Assembly (NCBI RefSeq): GCF_001854805.1
Contig: NZ_MBLO01000204.1
Span: forward strand, 1 to 54,249
Length of the DNA stretch: 54,249 nt
Direction of reading: 5' to 3'
From: Pseudofrankia coriaricola
Lineage (GTDB): Bacteria; Actinomycetota; Actinomycetes; Frankiales; Frankiaceae
Both the position numbers and the translations under genes were made by a program. Below, in pieces: positions 35,309 through 43,648 of the stretch. Each line of letters opens with the position of its first letter. Position 1 is the first letter of the stretch. The notes under the pieces were generated by a model that made no database searches, was not told the DNA's origin, and worked only from the letters and a program-made list of their open reading frames with translations.

Positions 35309-35803
35309 GTGAGCCGGGAGTACGCGAAGGCCGTTGGTTCTCGCCTGAGGGCGATCCGTATTCAGCAAGGTCTTTCCCTGCAAGGTGTGGAGCAGAAGTC
35401 GCGCGGTCGTTGGAAGACCGCCGCGGTCGGTTCCTACGAGCGCGGCGACCGGATGATCAGTGTGCATCAGCTCTCGGAGCTGGCCGGTTTCTACGGGGTA
35501 CCGGTCTCGGCGCTGCTGCCGAACGAGGACCAGCTGCCCCCACGCGAGCAACGACCCAGGACCGTGCTGAACCTCGAGAAGCTGGCCCAGGCCCCGCCCG
35601 ACACCTCCGCCCTCGTGCGCAGGTGGGTCGCCCAGATCCAACGGCAGCGCGACGACTACGCGGGCCACGTCCTCTCCATCCGAGATGGCGACCTGCGCGC
35701 ACTTGCCCTGCTGCACGACACCACCCCACAGGAGTTCGCCGACCGGCTGCGTTCCTGGGGCGTCCTGGAGACCACCTTCCCGGAACCCGCCGAGCCCGAG
35801 TAA
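35309..35803 (+). CDS. bldD: Developmental regulator BldD
   Basis: The 164-residue protein (GTG 35309, GGGGGTGAG ahead) closely follows Streptomyces BldD: EYAKAVGSRLRAIRIQQGLSLQGVEQKSRGRWKTAAVGSYERGDRMISVHQL is the HTH N-domain. The C-domain holds the cyclic-di-GMP signature RxD-X8-RxxD: here QRDDYAGHVLSIRDGDLR keeps the first Arg and Asp and the last Arg and Asp, with Gly of the usual RGD changed to Asp. In Streptomyces BldD with tetrameric c-di-GMP represses sporulation genes during vegetative growth. It starts a plus-strand region followed by the patatin gene. Confidence 0.95.
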   Translation: MSREYAKAVGSRLRAIRIQQGLSLQGVEQKSRGRWKTAAVGSYERGDRMISVHQLSELAGFYGVPVSALLPNEDQLPPREQRPRTVLNLEKLAQAPPDTSALVRRWVAQIQRQRDDYAGHVLSIRDGDLRALALLHDTTPQEFADRLRSWGVLETTFPEPAEPE

Positions 35804-36182
35804 GGCGAGGGCGCAAGGCACCCTCGCCGTCGGGCGCGGGGCACCCGACCCGGCTGGTTCCGGGCAGGAAGCACACGTACCGAGCAGTACGAACGGTCAA
35901 TGCGGACCGTGGACCGGAACCTCGGTGACCTCGGCGCGGACCCCGGCGGGCCTCCCCCACCGCGCGGCCGGTCCGAGAACACCCGTGTCAACGGCCCACG
36001 CGGACGCGACCATGCCCGCACGACCCGCACGCCCCGGTCACCGCCGACCGGGGCCGTCGCGAGCCGTCGCCAGACCGCCGCGGAAATGCCGCGCCACGGG
36101 CGCCCCGCCAACGGCCATAGGCCGTCGGCAGCCGCGAGGCCGGTCGCGCGGGCTTCGGTCGCCGCGCTGGGAGGTGGTGACG
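35804..36182. other. Spacer between bldD and patatin gene
   Basis: About 380 bp with no gene recognised. Long frames across it are Arg/Pro/Ala-rich and lack motifs; the in-frame extension of the patatin gene through it looks non-coding. Confidence 0.4.
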
Positions 36183-37355
36183 ATGCCACGCAAACGAGCC
36201 CCACGCCGAGGGTTGGTCCTCGGCGCTGGTGGGGTACTCGGCTCTGCCTGGATGATTGGTGCCCTACGGGCGTACCAGGCCCAGACCGGCGATGATGCCC
36301 GGTCCTTTGACCTCATCGTGGGCACGTCGGCCGGTTCGGTGGTCGCGGCGCTCCTCAGCCTCGGCGTGGGAGTCGACGCCATGGCTGACTCCGAGCGAGG
36401 GCTGTACGAGCCGGGCGCGCCCATCCTGGACTACCGGGATCTCGGGGCGTCGTTGCCGCCGCCGCCCCGAATGCGGATGGGATCCCCGCGGCTGCTGACC
36501 AGCGCGGTGCTGCACCCCCGCCGGACGACGCCGATGGTGGCGCTCGCCGCGCTTCTGCCACAGGGGCGCGGCACGATCGCCGCGGTCGGCGACCTGGTCG
36601 CGAGCGCCGCCGCGCAGCACGCGGCGAGCGCCACCAGCTGGCCGCGACGGCTGCGGGTCGTGGCGATGGACTTCGACACCGGCGCGCGCGTGCTGTTCGG
36701 CGCGAACGGCGCGCCCAAGGTCACGACCCCCCAGGCCGTGATGGCGTCCTGCGCCATCCCCGGCTGGTACGCCCCCGTCACGATCGGCGGGCGACGCTTC
36801 GTCGACGGCGGAACCCGCTCACCGACGTCGCTTGACCTGTGCATGGACGCGGGGCTCGACGAGATCCTGGTGCTGGCGCCGGCATGCGCGTTCGACTACG
36901 ACCGGCCGCGGCACCCCGTCGCCATCGCCGAACGCCAGTTGCGCCGCGCCGCCACCCGCCGGCTCGCCAGGGAGATCGTGCTGGCCGACGCGACCGGCAC
37001 CAGTGTGTACGCGCTGTCTCCCGGCCGGGAGGACCTCGAGGTGATGGGCGGCAACGTCATGGACGTCACCCGGCGGGCCGAGGTGTTCGAGACCGCGCTG
37101 CGCACCTGTGCCGCCGTTTTCGCCGACCGGGCGGCCGGCGGGGTGACCGTGCCGGAAGACGCGGCCGCGGTGACACTCGGCCCGACGAGGCCGACCAAGC
37201 CGAGGAGGCCGACGGTGCCGGCGACCGCGCCCACCGTCGCCGGCGCGGCGCGCCTCGAGACCGCCCCGTCCCGCCGCACCGGGCCGGTACGGCGCCCGGC
37301 CGTCCGCGAGGAGCCCGGACTCACGGTCCGCGAGGAGCCCGGTCTCGCCGGCTGA
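36183..37355 (+). CDS. Patatin-like phospholipase/esterase
   Basis: The 390-residue product (ATG 36183, GGGAGGTGG ahead) has the patatin serine-hydrolase dyad: oxyanion loop RGLVLGAGGVLGSAW, nucleophile Ser in IVGTSAGSVVAA (GxSxG) near residue 40, and the Asp of FVDGGTRSPTS near residue 200 (DGG box). RssA-type proteins share this core. The C-terminal ~75 residues are Pro/Thr/Arg-rich with two REEPGL repeats. No signal peptide is present, so it acts on lipids or acyl chains inside the cell. Substrate unknown. It converges with cpaE. Confidence 0.87.
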   Translation: MPRKRAPRRGLVLGAGGVLGSAWMIGALRAYQAQTGDDARSFDLIVGTSAGSVVAALLSLGVGVDAMADSERGLYEPGAPILDYRDLGASLPPPPRMRMGSPRLLTSAVLHPRRTTPMVALAALLPQGRGTIAAVGDLVASAAAQHAASATSWPRRLRVVAMDFDTGARVLFGANGAPKVTTPQAVMASCAIPGWYAPVTIGGRRFVDGGTRSPTSLDLCMDAGLDEILVLAPACAFDYDRPRHPVAIAERQLRRAATRRLAREIVLADATGTSVYALSPGREDLEVMGGNVMDVTRRAEVFETALRTCAAVFADRAAGGVTVPEDAAAVTLGPTRPTKPRRPTVPATAPTVAGAARLETAPSRRTGPVRRPAVREEPGLTVREEPGLAG

Positions 37356-37383
37356 GACGAGCGCGCGGCCGTCCGCGCAGGGC

Positions 37384-37400
37384 GCGCCTCGGAGAGGCGC
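37384..37400. terminator. Convergent terminator hairpin
   Basis: GCGCCTC and GAGGCGC with a 3-nt loop lie 29 bp after the patatin stop and 49 bp before the cpaE stop. They can form a compact G/C-rich stem without a T-run. Confidence 0.45.
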
Positions 37401-37448
37401 ACCAGTGAGCGGACGCCTGGCTCCGGCCTTGACGCCTGGCCGCGGCCT

Positions 37449-38783
37449 TCAGCGGCGGGCGGGCAGGCGGCGGCGCTGGCCGCGGGGCGTCCGGCCGGTC
37501 AGGCGGGTCGCGAGATCGCGGATCGCCGCCCGCGCGGGCGACGCGGGGGCGATGTCGCGCAACAGCTGGCCGGCCGCCTGCGCCGCGTCGAACGACGCCA
37601 GGTCGTAGGGGATCAGGGCGATGGGCTGGGCGCCGGTGTGCCGGTTGAGTGCCCTGGCGATCTCGCGGCGGGGATCGCCGCCGGCCACCGAGGCGCGCAG
37701 CCGGTTGACGACGACGAGCGGCTCGACGCCGGGAACCAGCTCGCGTAGGTCCGCGAGCCCGCGGACGAACCGGACCAGGCCGACGGGCTCGGCCGACGTC
37801 ACCGCCACGACCGTGTCGGCCTCGGCGAGCACCGTGAGCGTGGCCCCGTTGCGTCGCGGCGCCGAGGTGTCGAAGCTCAGCTCCTCGTCGGCCTCCAGGC
37901 AGAACCCGCAGTCGACGATGACGAACTGCGCGAGCCGCCGGGACAGGTCCAGCACGTTCTCCAGCGCGGACGGCCGCAGCTCCGGCCAGCGCGACGGCCT
38001 GGCGATGCCCGGCAGCACCCGCAGGCCGCCGCCGAGATCGCGGCACAGCACGGCGAGCCGCGGCACGTCGAGCGTGCCCTGGTTGGCGGCCCGCGCCGCG
38101 GCGGCGATGCCGGGAGCCTCCTCGAGCAGGCCGACGAGCTGGCCGATGGATCCGCCGTAGGAGTCCGCGTCGATGAGCAGAGTGGACGAGCCGAGGTCGG
38201 CGAGCTCCGCGGCGAGGCTCAGCGCGATCGTCGTCCTGCCGGGGGCGCCGGTCGGGCCCCAGACGGCGATGATCCGCCCCTGAGCGACCGGCGCCCCGGC
38301 ACGCTCGTCGTCGAGCTCGCCCGCCTCACCGAGGGCGGACGGCGGCATGGCGCCGTAGCCCACGACCGGGTCGCTGAAACCGTGGTTGATCGATACCGGG
38401 CCGATGGCTGGGCGGGTGGTCAGGGCCTTGGCGGCTTCCACGACGGCGGCGGCCACCGTCTGGGCGGTCGCGTCGGTCGCGATCACGGCGACGACGCCGA
38501 GCTGGCGCAGCCGCCGGTCACCCGCCTCGTCGCCGGGCGAGATCAGGCCGACCACGGCCACGCCCGCCTGCGCGAGCCGGGCGAGCGACTCCCGGTCGAG
38601 ACGGCGCAGGTCGGCCGACAGCAGCGCGGCCCGCGCCGCGCCCGTCGTCGCGGCGGCGATCAGGTCCGGCAGGTCGACACAGCGGCGGACGACGGTGACG
38701 CCGAGGTCGTGGCGGTCGAAGGCCGAGACCAGCCCCGCCTCGACGACCGAGTCCGTGACGGCGGTCAGGATCGGCAGGCTCAC
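37449..38783 (-). CDS. TadZ/CpaE-like ATPase of the Tad system
   Basis: The 444-residue protein has an N-terminal receiver-like domain (LTAVTDSVVEAGLVSAF, LLSADLRRLD) and a C-terminal ParA/MinD-type domain. The deviant Walker A reads WGPTGAPGRTTIALSLAAELA, with Arg where the ParA family has Lys. STLLIDADSYGGS, FVIVDCGFCLE and VVVVNRL-type strands follow. In the Tad system CpaE/TadZ places the pilus at the pole. The start GTG overlaps the stop of the SAF gene by 4 bp. The core tad operon is ~9 kb away. Confidence 0.85.
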   Translation of the reverse strand: MSLPILTAVTDSVVEAGLVSAFDRHDLGVTVVRRCVDLPDLIAAATTGAARAALLSADLRRLDRESLARLAQAGVAVVGLISPGDEAGDRRLRQLGVVAVIATDATAQTVAAAVVEAAKALTTRPAIGPVSINHGFSDPVVGYGAMPPSALGEAGELDDERAGAPVAQGRIIAVWGPTGAPGRTTIALSLAAELADLGSSTLLIDADSYGGSIGQLVGLLEEAPGIAAAARAANQGTLDVPRLAVLCRDLGGGLRVLPGIARPSRWPELRPSALENVLDLSRRLAQFVIVDCGFCLEADEELSFDTSAPRRNGATLTVLAEADTVVAVTSAEPVGLVRFVRGLADLRELVPGVEPLVVVNRLRASVAGGDPRREIARALNRHTGAQPIALIPYDLASFDAAQAAGQLLRDIAPASPARAAIRDLATRLTGRTPRGQRRRLPARR

Positions 38784-39613
38784 CGGCCGTACCCCTGGGC
38801 CGCCGTCGGCCCGGTGTCGCCCACCTGACCGCGGCCGTCACGCTCCAGCTTCACGACGTCGACACGCTCGCTCTGCGATGCCGCGACCGCCCGGATTGCC
38901 GCGTCCACGGGCACCCGCAGCGTCAGTGACCGGTCGCCGGTCGCGATCCGCTGCTCGCCGAGGAACTCGACGTCGTGCAGGACCAGGACCTCGGCGCCGG
39001 CGCCGCCGGCCGCCGGGGTACCCACATCGCTGGGGCTGGTGGCTCCGTCGGAGGTGCCGGATCCGCTGGAAGTGTCGGTCTCGTCGACGGCGCCCGCCGG
39101 CTGGTAGACGTACACGTCGACGTGGTCACCGGGGGTCAGGGGAGGAACCCGGCCAGCCTTGACCACCACGGGCACGATCCGGGTCGCCCCGGCGTCCGGG
39201 CCGGCGAAGTCGCCGCCGCTGAGGAGCTCGCCCTTGCCGACCGGGCGGGCGAGCGTGCCGCCGATGACCTCATTCGACCGCCGTCCCGGGTAGTAACGGG
39301 CCGCCGTGTCATCGTCGAGCTGGGCGCGCACGGTGACGAGGTCCGCCGCGGTGACGACGTGACCGGCGGGCAGGTTCGTCTTGGCGGCCACCCAGGCGGC
39401 CGTCCGGTCGGCCGTGGCGAACAGCCGGGCGCCTATCACCACGGACACCAGCACGAGCAGCACGCCGAACAGCAGCCGGGTGTCACGCCAGCCGCGGCGG
39501 CCGAGCCGGCGGGCCGGCGGCGATGGCGGGATGATCGGGTCCGCCGACCTGCCGGATGAGCCTCGCCCATCCGGCAGGGACCCTGGGCCGAACGCGGGCG
39601 CCAGGTCGGTCAC
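38780..39613 (-). CDS. CpaB/RcpC-like SAF-domain protein
   Basis: Start GTG 39613 follows GAGGAGA. The 277-residue product has a Pro/Arg-rich head, one membrane segment (LLFGVLLVLVSVVIGARLFA, about 46-66), then the SAF domain: AAKTNLPAGHVVTAADLVTV, PVGKGELL and PPLTPGDHVDVYVY, followed by a Ser/Thr/Gly linker and VEFLGEQRIATGDRSLTLRVP. CpaB proteins organise the pilus at the cell surface. It overlaps cpaE by four bases. An inserted SGSGTSDGATSPSD linker is unlike shorter homologues. Confidence 0.85.
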   Translation of the reverse strand: MTDLAPAFGPGSLPDGRGSSGRSADPIIPPSPPARRLGRRGWRDTRLLFGVLLVLVSVVIGARLFATADRTAAWVAAKTNLPAGHVVTAADLVTVRAQLDDDTAARYYPGRRSNEVIGGTLARPVGKGELLSGGDFAGPDAGATRIVPVVVKAGRVPPLTPGDHVDVYVYQPAGAVDETDTSSGSGTSDGATSPSDVGTPAAGGAGAEVLVLHDVEFLGEQRIATGDRSLTLRVPVDAAIRAVAASQSERVDVVKLERDGRGQVGDTGPTAAQGYGR

Positions 39614-40307
39614 CGGTGATCTCCTCATCGTGCTCGGTCACCCGCGGGCGTGCACCCTGGGGTGGCGGCGGTTCCCACGACGGGGTCCCGGCCCGGTCGA
39701 CGAGGCGACCGGGCAGGTCATGGTCGGACCGTCGCGCTATGCGCTCGGGAGGCGACGCGCACGGAAATACGACGTTGCACAGCGTACGCGCCTATAGACC
39801 ACGTCGTGGCACCTGTGGGGATCTCCCACCGGACAACGAGTTGGACGCTTCAGAAGGCCGACACGATGTCCTTGGACCAGCAGTTCGTACATCGTGCTCG
39901 TCAATGCGGCCGAGCCCCGGCGAATTAATCACGGAAAGTATGCAAACAGGCGCGAACCGTCGTCGCCTGTCCGCCGTCGCGGTACGACCGAGCGCGATCG
40001 AGGTCAGTTATCCACAACCGAAGGCATCCGGGCGCATCCTGGCGCGAGAAACTGGTACACACGTCATAGGCACCGGCCGGCCTTCACGGAACCGTTCGCC
40101 GCACCAGCGCAGTCGGACGCACCGATACGCCCACGCGGCTGCCGCCCGGCGGAGCGGCCGGGAGGCCGCGGCCCCGGCGAGGGTGCGCCCGGCCCCGGCC
40201 CCGGGCCGCCGAGGTGGGCCTGAGGCACGCGTGGTCGCGACGAGGGCCGCGCGGGCGGCGAGCCGGACGGCTGCCGGACGGGCGGCGGAGGGATGGAGGG
40301 CAGCTCG
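39614..40307. other. Intergenic stretch, no gene seen
   Basis: About 690 bp separate the SAF gene from the HTH gene. It has a lower-GC patch near 39770-39930 and no clear gene. Two divergent promoters should lie here. Confidence 0.4.
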
Positions 40308-40544
40308 ATGAACGAACGGTTCCTGCAGCTCAGCGACGTCGCGGAGATTCTCAACATCTCGGCGTCGCAGACCTACGCGCTGGTCCGTAGCGGCGAGCTG
40401 CCGGCCATCAAGATCGGCGGGCGCGGCCAGTGGCGGGTGGAGCGCACCGAGCTGGAGGCATACATCCAGCGCGCCTACGAGCAGACGCGGGCATTCGTCC
40501 TGGCCAACCCGCTGGCCCGCCACGAGCCGGTGCCGGAGGACTGA
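40308..40544 (+). CDS. Excisionase-like MerR/HTH_17 DNA-binding protein
   Basis: ATG 40308 is preceded by GGATGGAGGG. The 78-residue product reads MNERFLQLSDVAEILNISASQTYALVRSGELPAIKIGGRGQWRVERTELEAYIQ. This is the winged HTH of AlpA/excisionase-type proteins. Homologues in Streptomyces-type genomes are chromosomal and not phage-linked. It probably regulates transcription; the target is unknown. No integrase is nearby. Confidence 0.8.
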   Translation: MNERFLQLSDVAEILNISASQTYALVRSGELPAIKIGGRGQWRVERTELEAYIQRAYEQTRAFVLANPLARHEPVPED

Positions 40545-40597
40545 GACATCCCGCGACCGGACGCTCCGCGCCCGCCGCCGGGCACCGCCTGTCGGGG

Positions 40598-40930
40598 CGA
40601 GGCGCTGGGCGCGCTCGCCCCGTGGTTCCGGGCCCTGGCATATGGCGGTGGTAGAGCTGGGACCGGGCTGACGAGGTGGCTGGGTGGGTATTGCGCCAAT
40701 GCGCCGTCACCAGCTGTGGCTGGGCTGGACATCCGAGCCCATGGGGTGTCTGTCGGGCGCTGAGCCTAACCTCCCAGATCGGCTACGCAAGCTCCGCCGA
40801 TCCGGCAGGGACCCTGCTCCCTGCGTGGTTCCGGCAACAGGTATATGGCGGTGGTAGGGCTGGGTTCGGCTCGGTGAGGTGGCCGGGTGGGCGCCGCGCT
40901 GATGCGCCGTCACGTGCTAGGGCTGGGTTG
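40598..40930. repeat. Two copies (A, B) of a 90-bp dispersed repeat
   Basis: Copy A core is 40621-40710 and copy B core is 40824-40913. Both begin CGTGGTTCCG and end GCGCCGTCAC and align without gaps; I count 70 of 90 identical positions. A third copy lies at 48564-48653 in inverted orientation. On the minus strand both cores have an open 30-codon frame, reading VTAHWRNTHPATSSARSQLY in copy A and VTAHQRGAHPATSPSRTQPY in copy B. Copy B is preceded by the dispersed GCCGATCCGGCAGGGACCC element. Confidence 0.8.
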
Positions 40931-40974
40931 CGTGCGTTGCTCGCCAGAACGGCCTCGCACCGGGGCGCCAGTGT

Positions 40975-41541
40975 TCAGGTCCTGCGGAGCAGGACGATCA
41001 CGGCCAGCGGAACGGTGCAGGCCTCGACGGCGCGCGGCCGGCGGAACTCGCCGGGAGCGTGCTCGGCGAGGTCGACGAAGTCGACGCCCACCCGGTCGAT
41101 CGTTCCGCTGACCGTCCGGCCGTCGGCCAGCACGACCAGACAGCTGGACCGGTCCCTGGCGACTCCGCGCAGCACGTGCCGCAGGTCGAGGCTGGCACCG
41201 ACCCGGCCCTCGTGCCCCGGGTGCGCCGCCGCGCCGCGCAGCCCGCGCACCGCCAGCAGGGACCGGAACGGGACCAGGGCCTCACCCCCGGCGACGTCCT
41301 CGGCGAGCAGCCAGTCCGCCCCCAGTGCGAGCAGCCGACCGGCGATCACGCCTCGCTCCGGGCCTGACTGGCCGATGATGTCGAAGCGCAGCCGATGCCC
41401 GACAGCCGGGCGCAGCCGATCGACGAGTCTCAGGTAGCCGATCTCCCGACGGCTCCGGTCCGCGATCTCGGCGGAGAGGTCGGCGGCCTCGGCCGCCTCC
41501 CATTGCGCCTCAAGATCCGCGAACAGCGCCTCCCAACGCAA
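40975..41541 (-). CDS. Conserved actinobacterial protein, unknown function
   Basis: A TTG at 41541 (with GGGGGG ahead) gives 188 residues beginning RWEALFADLEAQWEAAEAADLSAEIADRSRREIGYLRLVDRLRPAVGH. The remainder is beta-rich, with LLALGADWLLAEDVAGGEALVPFRSLLAVRGL and CLVVLADGRTVSGTIDRVGVDFVDL, like a small Sm-like or PRC-barrel-type domain. The longer frame to 41763 has unlikely content. The conserved opening supports the TTG start. Function unknown. Confidence 0.7.
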   Translation of the reverse strand: MRWEALFADLEAQWEAAEAADLSAEIADRSRREIGYLRLVDRLRPAVGHRLRFDIIGQSGPERGVIAGRLLALGADWLLAEDVAGGEALVPFRSLLAVRGLRGAAAHPGHEGRVGASLDLRHVLRGVARDRSSCLVVLADGRTVSGTIDRVGVDFVDLAEHAPGEFRRPRAVEACTVPLAVIVLLRRT

Positions 41542-42031
41542 CCTGACACCCCCCTTGGCCGTCCCGACAATACGGACCGGCGACGTCGCCCCAGGCAGCC
41601 GGCCACCCGACGGACGGACGTGCCCGCCGGCCACCACACGAACCAGCGCGGGCCGAGGGCCGTCGACCCGTACCAGGTCAGACAACCAGGATTGACACTT
41701 TGCCGCCAGAGGGTTACACAGGCAAACAGAAGCAAACGAAGTATTCCGCATCGTCGAGGCCATCCAGAAGGGGGTCGCAGCGAACGGGGTCCCATTACAG
41801 GCGACTCCGACGGAACCGGCTTCGACGAAGCAGCTTGCGCACCGCCCTGGGTGATCTCCCGGTGACCCGCCCCCGCGGAGACCGCCTCTCCCGAGGCGGC
41901 GCCGTGGACGGCGGGCAGGCAGGTGCGTGCCATTTCGGGGGGACGCCCCCCCGAATCATCCGAGACGAGCCCACCGTGTTCGCTGCCCACAGGGCGGCCG
42001 CGCGACGGCCCACAGCGCGAAGTGAGGCGCG
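41542..42031. other. Intergenic stretch with two hairpins
   Basis: CCGCCTC/GAGGCGG (41882-41899) and TTCGGGGGG/CCCCCCGAA (41934-41955, 4-nt loop) can form stems ahead of the LysM gene. No gene was seen. Confidence 0.45.
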
Positions 42032-43612
42032 ATGAGATCGATCCGGCGCGTGGTGCGGGCCGTCTTCCCGATCGCGTTGGCGGGCAGCGTCGCCGCGGTC
42101 CTGATCGTCGCCGGCCCGGGCCTCGCCGACCTGCCGGCGAGCCTCGCCGACGTTCCGCGCTGGTTCTCCGACGCGCCGGAGCAGGCTTTGGTCACGGCGG
42201 TGGCCGCGGCCGCCTGGGCCTGCCTGCTGTGGCTGTGCCTGGGCGTCGTCATCGGTTCGCTCGCGGCGCTGCCCGGGGCGGCCGGGCGTGGCGCCGGGCA
42301 GCTGTCACGCTGGATGCTGCCGCGCACGATGCACCGCCTGCTCGAGGTCAGCCTCGGCCTGACGATCGTCGCGAGCAGCGCCAGCGGACTGATCGCCGCG
42401 ACGCCCGCGTCGGCGAGCGTGCCCCACGACTCGCCGACGGCCGCCCAGACCCAGGTGTGGCCTGATCTCTCCCCGCCCATCGCCCAGGGACCGGCCTCGT
42501 CCGGGAGCGGGACATCCGGCTCGTGGCCGGATCTCTCGCCCCCGGTCACCACCTCGACGTCGGGCACGAACTGGCCCGACCTCTCCCCGCCGAGCGGCTC
42601 GGCGCCCGCGCCCGCGAGCCAGGCGCCGAGTCCACCCGCCCGAAACCCACCCGCGCCCACCACGCGGCCCCCGACGACCCAGCCGGCGGCGCCGGCCCCC
42701 ACCACGCCAGCCGCACCAGCACCACCGCCAGCCGCACCACCGCCAGCACCCGCCGCACCAGCCCCCACCACACCGGTCGCGCAGGCGCCGGCCGTCCCGG
42801 CGCCGGTCACCACCGCCCCAGCGGCGCCGGCCACCCCGACCAACCCGACGCCGTCAGCCGATCCGGCAGGAACCCCGGGGCCGGCGGCATCGCTCACCCC
42901 CAGCCCGTCTACCAGCGCGCCGGATGCCTCCGACCAGCCTTCCGTGTCGCCCACCGCCCCGGCATCGGCCTCCCCGGACGGGGCCGGGCCGCGGGCCGGG
43001 CTGCCCGAAGGCACCCCGATCGTCGTGCTCACTCCCAGAGACCAAGGCGCCTCGCCCTCAGCCACTCCCGAGACGGGCGCCCCTGCCCCCGGCGCCCCGT
43101 CGCCTTCCGCCAGCACGTCGGCGGCTCCTTCGTCCTCCCCCACGACGCTCCCGTCCGCGCCGGCTCAGACAGCCGACCCGACGTGGACGCCAGCGGCCTC
43201 GCCGACGCCGTCCGCCAGCCCGACGCCCTGGACGCCGACGATGCCCACGAGCGAGCCACCCGCGTCCGTCCTCCGGCCGGCCGCGATGCCCGCCTCCGGC
43301 TGGCCGGACCTGTCGCCGCCACTTTCGTCGCCCTCCCCCTCGAGCTCGCCCTCGCCGGGCCTCGATCCGCTGGGGGGTTCGGCGCCTCGCGGGATCGGCG
43401 GGCCGTCCGACGACGGCTCGCGGACGGAGGTGGTCGTCCACCGCGGCGACTCCCTGTGGACGATCGCCGCCCGCCACCTCGGCCCGGGCGCGACCGAAGC
43501 CCAGATCGCGGCCGAATGGCCACAGTGGTGGGCAGCCAACCGGGACGTGATCGGTCCAGACCCGAACCTGCTCCTTCCCGGCCAGCGGCTACAGCCGCCC
43601 TCCGGGCCCTGA
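42032..43612 (+). CDS. LysM-domain protein with Pro-rich linker and WPDLSPP repeats
   Basis: The 526-residue product has an N-terminal membrane region (TMs near 10-32, 54-80 and 105-125), then a ~330-residue Pro/Ala/Thr/Ser-rich linker, and a C-terminal LysM (VVVHRGDSLWTIAARHLGPGATEAQIAAEWPQWWAANRDVIGPDPNLLLPGQRL). WPDLSPP occurs at residues 143, 165, 181 and 424, flanking the linker. LysM binds peptidoglycan or chitin-like glycans, so the protein probably reaches into the cell wall. It precedes the Rv3235-like gene. Confidence 0.85.
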   Translation: MRSIRRVVRAVFPIALAGSVAAVLIVAGPGLADLPASLADVPRWFSDAPEQALVTAVAAAAWACLLWLCLGVVIGSLAALPGAAGRGAGQLSRWMLPRTMHRLLEVSLGLTIVASSASGLIAATPASASVPHDSPTAAQTQVWPDLSPPIAQGPASSGSGTSGSWPDLSPPVTTSTSGTNWPDLSPPSGSAPAPASQAPSPPARNPPAPTTRPPTTQPAAPAPTTPAAPAPPPAAPPPAPAAPAPTTPVAQAPAVPAPVTTAPAAPATPTNPTPSADPAGTPGPAASLTPSPSTSAPDASDQPSVSPTAPASASPDGAGPRAGLPEGTPIVVLTPRDQGASPSATPETGAPAPGAPSPSASTSAAPSSSPTTLPSAPAQTADPTWTPAASPTPSASPTPWTPTMPTSEPPASVLRPAAMPASGWPDLSPPLSSPSPSSSPSPGLDPLGGSAPRGIGGPSDDGSRTEVVVHRGDSLWTIAARHLGPGATEAQIAAEWPQWWAANRDVIGPDPNLLLPGQRLQPPSGP

Positions 43613-43648
43613 CCCCGCCCACACCGGCCTGCTCCCGGAGGCGCGCAT

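Noticed and set aside
35685-36182. N-terminal extension of the patatin gene
   Set aside because: It overlaps bldD in a different frame and has shadow-like Arg/Pro/Ala content; ATG 36183 has a good SD.
40293-40544. Phage integration signal from the excisionase-like gene
   Set aside because: No integrase, attachment site or phage gene is nearby, and homologues of this HTH gene are chromosomal.
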